A DNA stretch of 57,186 nucleotides. Origin: an uncultured Bacteroidales bacterium (GTDB lineage Bacteria; Bacteroidota; Bacteroidia; Bacteroidales; FEN-979). The notes under the pieces are model-generated. The model was not told the DNA's origin and searched no databases. It saw nothing but the letters and a program-made list of their open reading frames with translations. Every line of letters begins with the position of its first letter. Within the stretch, counting starts at the first letter, position 1. Shown here one piece after another: positions 9,583 through 18,737 of the stretch. The DNA lies in contig CAIQUS010000161.1 in assembly GCA_903875045.1 (NCBI GenBank), forward strand, positions 1 to 57,186, read 5' to 3'. The translations under genes were made by a program, and so were the position numbers.

Positions 9583-10992
9583 ATGTCAGATATCAATAAC
9601 ATTTTAGACAATATTGAGCGAAGTGTTTTAGTCATCGGTCCGGGGATTGTCCTCGATAAAGACGGCAATTCCCTGCAGGCCTCCTTTGCTGAACGATATT
9701 CCCAAAGAAACAAAGGATTGATCAGACATTATTTTGCGCAGGATAATATCATTCGTCCAAAAAATGCGGCTACCCGGCTGACCGTGCAGAAAAATTTTGC
9801 TGATTTTTATGAAAAGGACTTTCCAGAGAAGGTGAAGGAGCTCTACAGGAAGATCTCGCAGATCCCTTATCCGCTGATTATCTCCCTGAATCCGGATAAA
9901 ACGATGGTATCGTGCTTCGATGAATATGGATGCGAACACACCTTCGATTTTTATATCCGCGGGAAAAAGAACCTGATCAATGAAATACCAACAACGGGAA
10001 AACCCTATCTGTTTAACCTCGCTGGCTCATACACCGATCCGGAATCACTGATCCTGACGTATGATGACCTGTTCGAATATCTCAGGAATATTTTACCAGG
10101 GGATGCCCTGCCAACAGCCATCCGGACTAATCTTAAAAATGCAGTCAACATTACTTTTCTGGGAGTTGAGTTTGAGAAATGGTATTTTCAGTTGCTGGTG
10201 AAGCTTTTGACTGAATTTGATGAAAAATTCGAATTGTTACGGTATGCTGCCCCTGACCTCTCCTCTCTTGAGAACATCAATAGCATCTGCGCCAATAATT
10301 TTGAAATTACATTTGTCGGACCCGATGTGAATAATTTCATCAATGAGCTCTATTATCACTGCTATAAGCATAAAGATCATTCCTTGCGGGGAGAGAAGGA
10401 TCATACCGGGGTGAGGCTGTTCAATCCTGAAATATTTATTTCATACAAACACGGAGGCGAAAGTGAAGAGGTGGCCGACAAACTCTTTGAAACAGGCAAT
10501 GCAAAAGGATATAATATTGTTTACGATAAAGCAAATCTGGAATATAAAGGCAGGACGTGGGAGTTTATGCAACGTATCGGCTGGGGCAGGTATGTGATCA
10601 TCATAATCAGCGATGGATACCTGAAATCGGAATACTGCATGTTTGAGTTCATGGAAATCATGAGCAAAGCTGAAAATCTTGAAGACAGGTCGTTTCCAAT
10701 AGTTTTGCCGGATGCGGACATTTTCAGGGAGTTGAACCGTAAGAAATATGATAATTACTGGAAAGACGAAATAGAAAAACTTAAAACCGGCTTGTCGGAA
10801 ATGGGATCGGATGAACTTTTAAAGAGGGTAGCGGCCATCAGGAAATATGAAAAAATACAGAAAGCGATACCAAAGCTGATGGAGTTTTTGGATTCAAGAA
10901 ACAGTCTGACCCTGCAAAAACTCCGTGACGATCATTTTAACCCGATTTTTATGGCCCTTGATAAAAAAATAGAGGAGGACCTGAGTATCTGA
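9583..10992 (+). CDS. SIR2-like / TIR fusion protein
   Basis: Residues about 13-205 follow the SIR2-like fold used in antiviral NAD hydrolases: VLVIGPGIVL as the nucleotide-binding start, ISLNPDKT (N103, D105) where active members have TTNYD, YLFNLAGS near 143-149 and TFLGVEFEKW near 191-200. Active members carry K-L-H-G where this protein has N-L-A-G, so the catalytic histidine appears replaced by alanine at 147. Residues 283 to about 430 form a TIR domain beginning EIFISYKHGGESEE, with FDK-like VYDK at 313-316 and SEYCMFEF holding the likely catalytic glutamate E355. The TIR half therefore looks able to cleave NAD while the SIR2 half may only bind ligand. There is no signal peptide. The nSTAND gene follows after 52 bases. 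A role in phage defence or regulated cell death is inferred from the domains. Confidence 0.8.
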   Translation: MSDINNILDNIERSVLVIGPGIVLDKDGNSLQASFAERYSQRNKGLIRHYFAQDNIIRPKNAATRLTVQKNFADFYEKDFPEKVKELYRKISQIPYPLIISLNPDKTMVSCFDEYGCEHTFDFYIRGKKNLINEIPTTGKPYLFNLAGSYTDPESLILTYDDLFEYLRNILPGDALPTAIRTNLKNAVNITFLGVEFEKWYFQLLVKLLTEFDEKFELLRYAAPDLSSLENINSICANNFEITFVGPDVNNFINELYYHCYKHKDHSLRGEKDHTGVRLFNPEIFISYKHGGESEEVADKLFETGNAKGYNIVYDKANLEYKGRTWEFMQRIGWGRYVIIIISDGYLKSEYCMFEFMEIMSKAENLEDRSFPIVLPDADIFRELNRKKYDNYWKDEIEKLKTGLSEMGSDELLKRVAAIRKYEKIQKAIPKLMEFLDSRNSLTLQKLRDDHFNPIFMALDKKIEEDLSI

Positions 10993-11044
10993 TCTGTTAT
11001 CCGCCACATCACCGGAATGAAAGAATTCTTTAACCCGTAAAATC

Positions 11045-12679
11045 ATGAACTATTCAAGCCGCTATCCGGGTGTTAAACCGTTTGAAACTGCAGAACAACA
11101 CATTTTTTTCGGACGCACAAATGATATCCAGACTTTATATGAACTGGTAGGCGTAGAAAAAACGGTGTTGCTGTATTCCAAGTCGGGGCTGGGCAAATCT
11201 TCGCTGATCAATGCAGGCTTGATTCCCAGGCTCAGAGATGATAAGAGGGTTCGTTATACATGTTTTACCATTCGTTTTGGCGTCTTTTCAAAGGAAAATA
11301 ATATCCGCCCGAAAGAAAAAATCATTCAGCTTCTGAAGTCGGCATCGGGAGAGAGCAAATTACCTGATCACCCTGATTTATTGGAAAATTCGGTTTCATT
11401 CTGGCTGAAGGCTTTGCAGCTGAACAACCCGGAGAATACCTTCCTGCTTGTTTTCGACCAGTTTGAAGAACTGTTTACCTATCCGGAAGAACAGATCCTC
11501 GAATTGAAAAAAGATCTCCATGAATTGCTTTACCTGAAGACGTCACCGCATTTCAGGGATTCCCTGTTTAACCTTTATACACAGCATCCGGAGGTCTTCA
11601 CCGACGACGAGTTGAACCTGCTGAGTTCGGCAGTCAACGCCAGGTTGTTATTTGCCATCCGCAGCGATTTTCTAAGCATGCTGAACCGGCTTACAGATTA
11701 TCTTCCAAACCTGCAGCGTACCTTTTATGAACTAAAACCACTCGAGTACGCGGAAGCAAGGAATGCCATTGTGAGCCCGGCGGCCATTGAGGGGGATTTT
11801 CCGTGTCCCAGGTTTGCCTATTCGCAGGAAGCTGTGGAGAAAATAATTGCCGCCTTGTCCGATCATGGAAAACAACCGATCGAAACCTTTCAGTTGCAGA
11901 TCGTTTGCCAGTATTGCGAAGCCCTGATGCTGAAAAACAGGAACAGGTCCGCCATTTCGGCCGACGACCTGGGCGATATCAGGGAGATCCACCAGAGTTT
12001 CTACAACAACCTGATGGCCGGACTTCCCACCGAAAGTGAGGAGGAGAAAATAGATCTCCGGATTTTACTGGAGGAACAGTTTATTTATGAACCTGAACAG
12101 CGCCGTTTGCAGGTATTAAAAGGAATCATTCTGAAACATATATCAGAAAGAACCTTGCTTGCCCTGGAGAGGACCCACCTTATACGTTCCGAACCATACC
12201 AGGACAGCTTTACATACGAGCTCAGCCATGACACCCTGGTTGAGCCCATCCTTAAGTCGTACCGTATCCGTAAGGCTGCGGAGGAGCAAAAGGAAAATGA
12301 AAAGCGGAGGGAAGCTGAACTTGTCTCTATTCGTGCAAAAGCCCGCCGGCAGCGGAACTTGATTGTTGTTGTTTCGGTTGCTGCCATCTTTTCGGCAGGG
12401 TTCGCCATTTTTGGTTTTACGATGTGGAACACTTCCGAAAAAGCGTTGAAGGAGGTTGAGTTTGCCCGGAGGAAGGCTGAATCTGCAGTTCTGAATTACG
12501 AGCAGGCCGAAATAAAGAGAAAAGCGGCGGAGGTAAACACCTGCCTCGACGATGCCCGGAGCTTTGAAATGTACGGGAAGATGGATGATGCCCGGCGTTC
12601 CGTTGAAAAAGCACTGCAAATAGATCCATCCAACAAACAGGCGGTAGAACTGATGAATAAGTATAAAACCGGAAAATGA
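11045..12679 (+). CDS. nSTAND NTPase with membrane helix and C-terminal TPR-like tail
   Basis: The start (YPGVKPFETAEQHIFFGR) is the hallmark of novel STAND NTPases of the nSTAND1 type. Walker A is SKSGLGKSS at residues 45-53, and Walker B is FLLVFDQFEE at 133-142. An arginine-rich sensor region (LLFAIRSDFLSMLNRL) and a winged-helix part (YELSHDTLVEPILKSYR) follow. A charged coiled coil leads to one membrane helix near 437-458 (NLIVVVSVAAIFSAGFAIFG). The end has a TPR-like helix pair (ARRSVEKALQIDPSNKQA). STAND proteins switch on by NTP-dependent oligomerisation after sensing a ligand. Its stop overlaps the start of the LRR gene by four bases (ATGA), so expression of the two is coupled. The membrane helix would place the C-terminal tail across the inner membrane, facing the exported partner. 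Confidence 0.85.
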   Translation: MNYSSRYPGVKPFETAEQHIFFGRTNDIQTLYELVGVEKTVLLYSKSGLGKSSLINAGLIPRLRDDKRVRYTCFTIRFGVFSKENNIRPKEKIIQLLKSASGESKLPDHPDLLENSVSFWLKALQLNNPENTFLLVFDQFEELFTYPEEQILELKKDLHELLYLKTSPHFRDSLFNLYTQHPEVFTDDELNLLSSAVNARLLFAIRSDFLSMLNRLTDYLPNLQRTFYELKPLEYAEARNAIVSPAAIEGDFPCPRFAYSQEAVEKIIAALSDHGKQPIETFQLQIVCQYCEALMLKNRNRSAISADDLGDIREIHQSFYNNLMAGLPTESEEEKIDLRILLEEQFIYEPEQRRLQVLKGIILKHISERTLLALERTHLIRSEPYQDSFTYELSHDTLVEPILKSYRIRKAAEEQKENEKRREAELVSIRAKARRQRNLIVVVSVAAIFSAGFAIFGFTMWNTSEKALKEVEFARRKAESAVLNYEQAEIKRKAAEVNTCLDDARSFEMYGKMDDARRSVEKALQIDPSNKQAVELMNKYKTGK

Positions 12680-15600
12680 TGAAGCTCCTGAAACACCTTC
12701 ATTTCTGTCTCTTGCTTATAGCAGGACTTTTCCCTGCCACCATCTCCCTGGCACAATGTGACCTGAAACGATATCAGGAGTTGATCAAAGAGGGTGATGC
12801 TTACCTTATCAGGCAGGAACCTGATTACAAACAGGCCATGAACGCCTATTCGGCCGCCATGACTGCCTGCAAAGATAAGATGCCGGAAGTACAGAAGAAA
12901 ATTGTGGGACTTTTTGAAAAGGTCAACCAACTGAAAACCAAAGCCGAGAAATCAGAACAAAAGGCGTTGGCACAACAGTTAAGGACTGACAGCGCCCTCA
13001 CTGTTGCTGAAAATGAAAAGCAAAATGCATTTCAGGAAAAGCTCAGGGCAGATTCGGCCCTTCATATCGCGGAAAGCATTGTTCATCAATTCTATTTTTA
13101 TGATGACAAATTCGCACTTGCGGTAAAAAAGAAACATGAATATATCGATATCAAGCAATGCCAGGTATGCATGGCAACAAATAACCTTTATGGGTTTATC
13201 GATCCGGAAGGAAACACCGTCATCGATTTTAAATATGAGGAGGCCTTCCCTTTTGACATGGAAACCGGGTTTGCAAAGGTCAAACTTAATAACCAGTATT
13301 ACCTGATCGACACAACAGGGACCCGTGAATACCTGCTGTGTGATGATCCGGAAAAACTGAACAATTTCACTGTTGCCCTTGATTTGCGGAACAGGGGACT
13401 GAAGTCAATACCCGAAAAGATTTATAAATACCCGCAGATCAAGATCCTCCTGCTTTCGGGCAATGAACTTGAACAATTACCTCCGGAACTTACCTGTTTC
13501 TCAGACAGCCTGATCTACATGGATGTTTCAAAAAACAACATGGTGGCTCTTAGCCCGGATATCGGAAAGTTCAAAAATCTGCAAGTTTTGAAGTTAAGTA
13601 ATAACAGAATCCGCTTGTTACCTCCCGAAACAGGGAGTCTTTCAAACCTGGAGGAACTCGATTTGACGGTTAATGAACTGGTTGACTTTCCACCCGAAAT
13701 CGGAAAATTGAAAAAACTCATGGTTTTTAAATCAGGGTACAATCATCTTACATCGGTTCCATCAGAGATAGGTGAATTGAATTCATTACGCGAAATGAAT
13801 CTTTACAACAACCAGATCTCTTCGCTCCCCGTAGAATTCTGGAACCTTCTAAATTTAAAATTTTTAAGTTTAGAAAATAATGAAATCTCCTCCCTGCCAC
13901 CTGAATCAGGAAAGTTGAAAAACCTCTCTTATTTAGGACTTAGTAATAACAAGATTCGCTCATTACCCCATGATATCAGCAATTTAATCAACCTGAAAAA
14001 ACTTAAAATTGATTTTAATCAATTCGAGGAGTTCCCGCCTGAAATTTGGAATTTTAAAAATCTGGAAGGTTTGAATGCTTCAGGAAATCAAATTATCCGG
14101 ATTCCGGGGAATATTTCCGAATTAACAAACCTTTCCGGTTTGTTCATCGGGCAAAATAAAATTGATTCATTGCCCCGGGAATTCTGGACCTTGAAAAATC
14201 TTAATGAGTTTAATGCAGCAGGCAATCGGATTAAAAGCCTGTCTGCTAAAATAGGTCAATTGGAGAATCTTACCTATTTGGATTTGAGTGAAAACAACCT
14301 TCTTTCCCTGCCTCCGGAAGTCTGGAATTTAAAAAAATTGTCATCCCTGAAACTGAATGGAAATTTTCTGACCAATTTACCTGCTGACATCGGTAAGTTA
14401 TCAGATTTGGAACTACTGGCTATCAGGAATAATCTGCTCCCAACCATACCATCCGAGATAGGGAAACTGAAAAAACTTACTGTTTTGTATCTGGACACAA
14501 ACCGGTTTTACACCATTCCAAATGAAATCTGGAAATTATCCGGTCTGAATACCCTTGGGTTATCAGGTAATCAAATCACCATCCTGCCCGCCGCCATCGG
14601 TCACTTAACAAAATTAACCGCGCTATACCTTCAGAATAATCAAATCTCAAGTCTTCCTCCTGAAATCCGGAACCTGAAAGAGCTGACGGATTTAAGGCTG
14701 GCAAACAATAGACTCACTGAATTTCCTGCGGAATTTTGGAACATCAAGAATCTTAATTTTTTAGATATTAGCAACAACATGATTTCTTCTATTCCGGGTG
14801 AACTTGGAAATTTAATTAAGTTGAATCATCTGTACATGGATTCGAACCAAATCAGCCATGTCCCTTTGGAATTCTGGAATTTAAAGAACCTGACCCACCT
14901 GGGTTTCGCTGACAACAGGTTCAGCCAATTACCAGATGAGATCGGTAAGCTCACACAGTTAAAAACCATTGATTTTTCCGGCAATCATTTAAAGAAATTG
15001 CCACCTGGATTTGGGCATCTAATTAACCTGAATGAAATCAGTCTCGGAAATAACCAGATTGATTCACTTCCACCAGAATTCTGGAGTCTGAAGTACCTGA
15101 CAGAACTGGGTCTGGAGCAGAATAGACTAAGTAGTATACCCCCGGGAATAAAGGGGTTGGGAAATTTAACATACCTAAACCTGGAAGAGAACAAACTTAC
15201 AGTTCTGCCTCAGGAAATGTGGACGTTGAAAAACCTGAAATATCTGGTGTTGAATGATAATCAACTTGATGTTCTTACATCTGATATCGGAAACCTGGCT
15301 TCCCTAACCAGCCTTAGAGTGTCTTCCAACAAATTAAAACGAATACCTTCTGGGATTGGTATGCTTACAAAATTGGTTTCTCTGGATGTATCCTCCAACG
15401 AAATTGATTCACTTCCAGAGGAGACAGGCATGTTAAAAGACCTTGAATTTCTGGACATCTCGGATAACAAATTTAAATCTCTTCCTCAAACAATAAGGAA
15501 TTTAAAGAACCTTACAACAATGTTTGTTCATGAAAACAGGCTTGGCCCGTTACCTCAGGAATTTGGAAACTTAAAGAGAATAGAATCCCTGGCGATAGAT

Positions 15601-17223
15601 AATTACCTGCCAATGTGGCCTCATGAAATGAAAAGATTGTGGCATTTTGGAGAGGAGCCATTAGAAGAAGCAGATACGATGCCATGTGCCATCTGGCAAT
15701 TGGATAATCTAAAACACCTGTATCTTATCATGGTTCAAGAACCGGGTCTGCCACCAGAACTTTGGACCAGGAAAGAACTGCAAAGTTTGACCCTGTCCCA
15801 ATGTTACCTTGATTCACTTTCAGGCGACATTGGAAAGCTGACGAACCTGACACGTCTTGAAATTTTTTCAAACAGTCCAGGCAGGGGCCTTATAACATTA
15901 CCGACTGAGATCGGAGAGTTATCAAACCTGAATGAACTGGTTCTCGATAGAAACGCGATTATCAGGTTGCCGCATGAAATAGGGCAACTGACGAGGTTGA
16001 CAACCCTGTCGCTCATCGAGAATGCCCTGGACAGTCTGGTGCCAGAGATCGGAAATTTGAATAGCCTTGAACGTTTGAATTTAAAATATAACCGTTTAAC
16101 ATACCTGCCATCAGAAGTTGGAAAATTGACAAACCTGAAAGAACTGAACCTGAGCGGAAATTACCTGACAGAATTGCCCACGGAATTAGGTAAATTACAA
16201 AACCTGAAGGAACTAGATCTAACGTATAACAATCTGCAAAGCCTGCCTGTGGAAATTGGAAATATGTCAGCCCTCAGAAAGCTGAAACTGGGTTATAATG
16301 AATTTTCGGAATATGAAAAACAAAGAATCCTGGAATTATTACCTAATTGTGAAATCGACTTGACTGAGAAAGAAGAGAAGGTCGCAAATGAAAATGCAGG
16401 TGATTTAATCAAATCAAAATCTTATGCTGATAAAGATCTGGAAGATGTGGAAAAAATCAGAACTCTCTGGAAATCTGATCCATCGGAATATTCAGAACAG
16501 TTGGCGGCAGCGCTTTGTAAACTGGCCAGTTTTCAGATCTCAACGTACGACAAAATAAATGCTGAATCCAACTGTTCCGAAGCCTTATCTCTGTACCGGG
16601 AATTGGCAAAAACCAACCCCGACCGCTATACACCCATGGTGGCAGCAACGCTCGACAGTCTTGCAGATATTCAGTTATGGTATGGTAAACCATCAGCCGA
16701 TTCAACTTGTCTGGAAGCTTTGATCATTCGTAGAAGCCTGGAACAAATTAACCCCGAAAAATATACTTCAAGTGTGGCATATAGTCTCAGGAATCTGGCG
16801 AGGGCACGGTTTAAAACAAATCCTCAGGGTGCCATGGCAAATATTCAGGAGGCGACTGATATTTACAAAGAACTGGTGAAGACCAAAAAGGATTTAAATG
16901 GACAATTGGCAAAGTGCTATGCCAATCTGGCTTATTATACCATTTTTGATCAGAAGTACAGGGAAGCTGAAAACTATGCCCGGCTTGCCATTAAAACAGA
17001 TCCAACATTAAAAACCGTGTACATGAGCCTTGCTCCGATCTTGCTTTACCAGGGAAAATTTGATGAGGCCAAATCCATTTATCTTGAATACAAGGACCAG
17101 GAAATTCCCAAATACAAGTATGTTAAGTATATCGATGGATTTCTGTTGGATTTCGACAGGTTCGAAAAAGCCGGTATCACCCACCCGGATGTAGCGAAAA
17201 TCCGCGAACTGCTGAAGAACTAA
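12676..17223 (+). CDS. Exported leucine-rich-repeat giant with WG and TPR parts
   Basis: The 1515-residue protein has a signal peptide (ending TISLAQ near residue 27), a helical region and coiled coil to about 135, and a WG-type repeat near 172-225 (YGFIDPEGNTVIDFKYEE). About 40 leucine-rich repeats of 23 residues follow from about 232 to 1220, and TPR-like helices run to the end. The LRR consensus is LxxLxLxxNxLxxLPxEIGxLxNL, the bacterial SDS22/LPxxI-type class. Every second or third repeat carries EFWNLKNL in place of EIGKL, a sign of growth by duplication of multi-repeat blocks. One degenerate stretch near 970-1030 breaks the register. Such repeats usually bind proteins. The four-base overlap with the nSTAND gene argues that this is its sensing or binding partner, placed outside the inner membrane. 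No sorting domain is seen at the C-terminus. Confidence 0.85.
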   Translation: MMKLLKHLHFCLLLIAGLFPATISLAQCDLKRYQELIKEGDAYLIRQEPDYKQAMNAYSAAMTACKDKMPEVQKKIVGLFEKVNQLKTKAEKSEQKALAQQLRTDSALTVAENEKQNAFQEKLRADSALHIAESIVHQFYFYDDKFALAVKKKHEYIDIKQCQVCMATNNLYGFIDPEGNTVIDFKYEEAFPFDMETGFAKVKLNNQYYLIDTTGTREYLLCDDPEKLNNFTVALDLRNRGLKSIPEKIYKYPQIKILLLSGNELEQLPPELTCFSDSLIYMDVSKNNMVALSPDIGKFKNLQVLKLSNNRIRLLPPETGSLSNLEELDLTVNELVDFPPEIGKLKKLMVFKSGYNHLTSVPSEIGELNSLREMNLYNNQISSLPVEFWNLLNLKFLSLENNEISSLPPESGKLKNLSYLGLSNNKIRSLPHDISNLINLKKLKIDFNQFEEFPPEIWNFKNLEGLNASGNQIIRIPGNISELTNLSGLFIGQNKIDSLPREFWTLKNLNEFNAAGNRIKSLSAKIGQLENLTYLDLSENNLLSLPPEVWNLKKLSSLKLNGNFLTNLPADIGKLSDLELLAIRNNLLPTIPSEIGKLKKLTVLYLDTNRFYTIPNEIWKLSGLNTLGLSGNQITILPAAIGHLTKLTALYLQNNQISSLPPEIRNLKELTDLRLANNRLTEFPAEFWNIKNLNFLDISNNMISSIPGELGNLIKLNHLYMDSNQISHVPLEFWNLKNLTHLGFADNRFSQLPDEIGKLTQLKTIDFSGNHLKKLPPGFGHLINLNEISLGNNQIDSLPPEFWSLKYLTELGLEQNRLSSIPPGIKGLGNLTYLNLEENKLTVLPQEMWTLKNLKYLVLNDNQLDVLTSDIGNLASLTSLRVSSNKLKRIPSGIGMLTKLVSLDVSSNEIDSLPEETGMLKDLEFLDISDNKFKSLPQTIRNLKNLTTMFVHENRLGPLPQEFGNLKRIESLAIDNYLPMWPHEMKRLWHFGEEPLEEADTMPCAIWQLDNLKHLYLIMVQEPGLPPELWTRKELQSLTLSQCYLDSLSGDIGKLTNLTRLEIFSNSPGRGLITLPTEIGELSNLNELVLDRNAIIRLPHEIGQLTRLTTLSLIENALDSLVPEIGNLNSLERLNLKYNRLTYLPSEVGKLTNLKELNLSGNYLTELPTELGKLQNLKELDLTYNNLQSLPVEIGNMSALRKLKLGYNEFSEYEKQRILELLPNCEIDLTEKEEKVANENAGDLIKSKSYADKDLEDVEKIRTLWKSDPSEYSEQLAAALCKLASFQISTYDKINAESNCSEALSLYRELAKTNPDRYTPMVAATLDSLADIQLWYGKPSADSTCLEALIIRRSLEQINPEKYTSSVAYSLRNLARARFKTNPQGAMANIQEATDIYKELVKTKKDLNGQLAKCYANLAYYTIFDQKYREAENYARLAIKTDPTLKTVYMSLAPILLYQGKFDEAKSIYLEYKDQEIPKYKYVKYIDGFLLDFDRFEKAGITHPDVAKIRELLKN

Positions 17224-17229
17224 AATACA

Positions 17230-17676
17230 ATGATTAATTATCAGGATTTTATCCACCCCGAAGATGAAACCGCCCGCAGAAACATGGAAGCCATCCCTGG
17301 ATTTGCAGCTGTCGTGAAAGCATTCCTGAAACTAGGGATGGAGCAATATTACCATGGAGTAAATATGGGTTCTAAAATTCGGTTATCCGAAAAACAACTG
17401 CCGGATCTATATCTTAAGCTACCGCCAATTTGCCCAAAACTAAATATCCTGGTAACCCAGATATGGGGCCTGGTGCGGCAATCCAGCCTCGATGAAAAAA
17501 CAATAGAAATTGCCGAGGCCAGCATACAGCGACAAATCATAGAAGGCCAGAGCACTTCATTGGGAAATAATACCGGTAATTTTTTTTGTACTAAATGTGG
17601 AACCCCTGCCACTCAGGGCGTAAACTTTTGCGGGCAATGCGGTTTTCCTTACACACAGGGCTTCACCCTGTGTTGA
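17230..17676 (+). pseudogene. Internally deleted M48 metallopeptidase with zinc ribbon
   Basis: The first 75 residues (YQDFIHPEDETARRNMEAIP, then MEQYYHGVNMGSKIRLSEKQLP, each part shown up to its motif) match the start of Bacteroidota M48-family zinc proteases, reaching LPPICPKLNI. The protease core with HExxH should follow, but the sequence jumps to a short helical piece and then a zinc ribbon, FCTKCGTPATQG and FCGQCGFPYTQG, as found at the C-terminus of these proteases. At 148 aa the product lacks the catalytic centre, so it cannot be a peptidase. It may be a remnant or a small protein that kept only binding parts. It starts six bases after the LRR gene. Its last codons lie in a hairpin repeat, so the native end may be lost. 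Confidence 0.6.
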
Positions 17677-17698
17677 CAGATTCCGCCCTTGCAGGGCT
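17653..17698. repeat. Double-hairpin palindromic element over a stop codon
   Basis: ACACAGGG and CCCTGTGT form an 8-bp stem with a CTTCA loop at 17653-17673, and GCCCT-TGC-AGGGC forms a second stem around 17687-17699. The first stem encodes the end of the zinc-ribbon frame. No T-run follows. The layout is that of a dispersed intergenic palindrome. Confidence 0.7.
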
Positions 17699-17808
17699 AA
17701 AGGAAATTTTGATCGAAGAGTTGAATCAGATAAACTGGATATTACTTTTTGAACCCTGAAACTTAATTTATAAACATTATTATTCCAATTGATTATTGAA
17801 AACCGCAG

Positions 17809-18267
17809 ATGAAAATGGCAAATGAAAACCATGAATGTGTTTTCCTGAAAGAAAAGCGCAACAATCCGTTCATGATCAATGACACAATTTACAACGGAAT
17901 AACAGATGTTGAACCGGGTAAAGGAACCATTGTAACCCCGATGGAGGATTCTGATTTTGATATTTATGAAACACTTCATAAAAAGTACATCCTGCGATAC
18001 TGGAAATTATTCCCATGTTTTGACTCGTCTGACCGGATGAAGGAAGACCGTTATAATCGCAGGTACATGATCTGTGATTCAAGGGAGGAGGCTTTCGGGA
18101 AATACAATTACATAAAATGTGAGGATGAAAAATTTTACTCCATGGAGTGGAATTCACCCAAACTGGCGCCACTGATTTACGCCGACGATGGTATGCCCAA
18201 CATTGAAATCATGACCTTATTTTACCCGGATGACGCCAAAGCTGGTAATTGTGCCCGAAACCTGTAA
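17809..18267 (+). CDS. Hypothetical protein, 152 aa
   Basis: I do not recognise this family. The protein is soluble in appearance, with no signal peptide or membrane helix. It has several aromatic-rich stretches (YILRYWKLFPCFDSSDR, KFYSMEWNSPKLAPLIYADD) and reads as a single small mixed alpha/beta domain. An alternative start is two codons downstream at 17815. It is the last gene of the conflict-type row and is separated from the M48 remnant by 132 bases, so it may have its own promoter. The gap of about 470 bases after it marks the end of this row. Confidence 0.55.
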   Translation: MKMANENHECVFLKEKRNNPFMINDTIYNGITDVEPGKGTIVTPMEDSDFDIYETLHKKYILRYWKLFPCFDSSDRMKEDRYNRRYMICDSREEAFGKYNYIKCEDEKFYSMEWNSPKLAPLIYADDGMPNIEIMTLFYPDDAKAGNCARNL

Positions 18268-18497
18268 TGAATTATAAATCCACATCTTATGTCTGAACAA
18301 ATACATATATCCGATTTAATCCACTAATTTTTCCTGCAGGGAAATACGAATCATGACAGCGACCTTATTATCGCAGCAATCATCTATTTTGATTTATTCA
18401 TGTTAATTGGGTTTGCTCAAGGGAAATAAATTTAGATGTGTTAGGGCAAGCCAATAGCATCATAAAATCCCAACTCAGGTTGTTACGAAAAATTTAA

Positions 18498-18505
18498 TAT
18501 ATTTG
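18498..18505 (+). promoter_or_regulatory. Bacteroidota -7 element (TATATTTG)
   Basis: TATATTTG fits TAnnTTTG. A TTG lies at 18480-18482, somewhat closer than the usual -33 spacing. It is the best promoter candidate for the radical SAM island and would leave a leader of more than 200 bases. Confidence 0.45.
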
Positions 18506-18576
18506 CTCTTCAAGTAAGGTGACTTATATTCAAGAAACAGTTTTTGGTGTACCCAATAGGTCGCGTAAGTCAGGTG

Positions 18577-18596
18577 AAATTGTATAAAATTGTATA
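18577..18596. repeat. Perfect direct repeat of AAATTGTATA
   Basis: Two head-to-tail copies of the 10-bp unit place equal faces one helical turn apart. The second copy forms a near-palindrome with flanking bases (GTATAAAATTGTATAC). It could be an operator or part of the leader structure. Confidence 0.5.
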
Positions 18597-18737
18597 CAGT
18601 AGCTGCCTGAAAAATTAGTAACAAAAGAGAAAAGCTGGTCTAAGAACCTTGGAGCAGACTAAAAAGAGGTAATGTCTGGATTGACGTTTCAACCGTAATG
18701 TTTGACAGGTAAAGAAGAAAACCAGGGAAAGACTCAA

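Larger units (their letters stand above)
18268..18737. other. 470-bp gap before the radical SAM island
   Basis: No gene was found. It contains a -7 element at 18498-18505, a perfect 10-bp direct repeat at 18577-18596 and further AT-rich sequence, as expected for the control region of the island that follows. Confidence 0.55.

Noticed and set aside
18610-18700. Riboswitch in the leader of the radical SAM island
   Set aside because: Only short, weak stems were found and no conserved riboswitch core could be recognised by eye.
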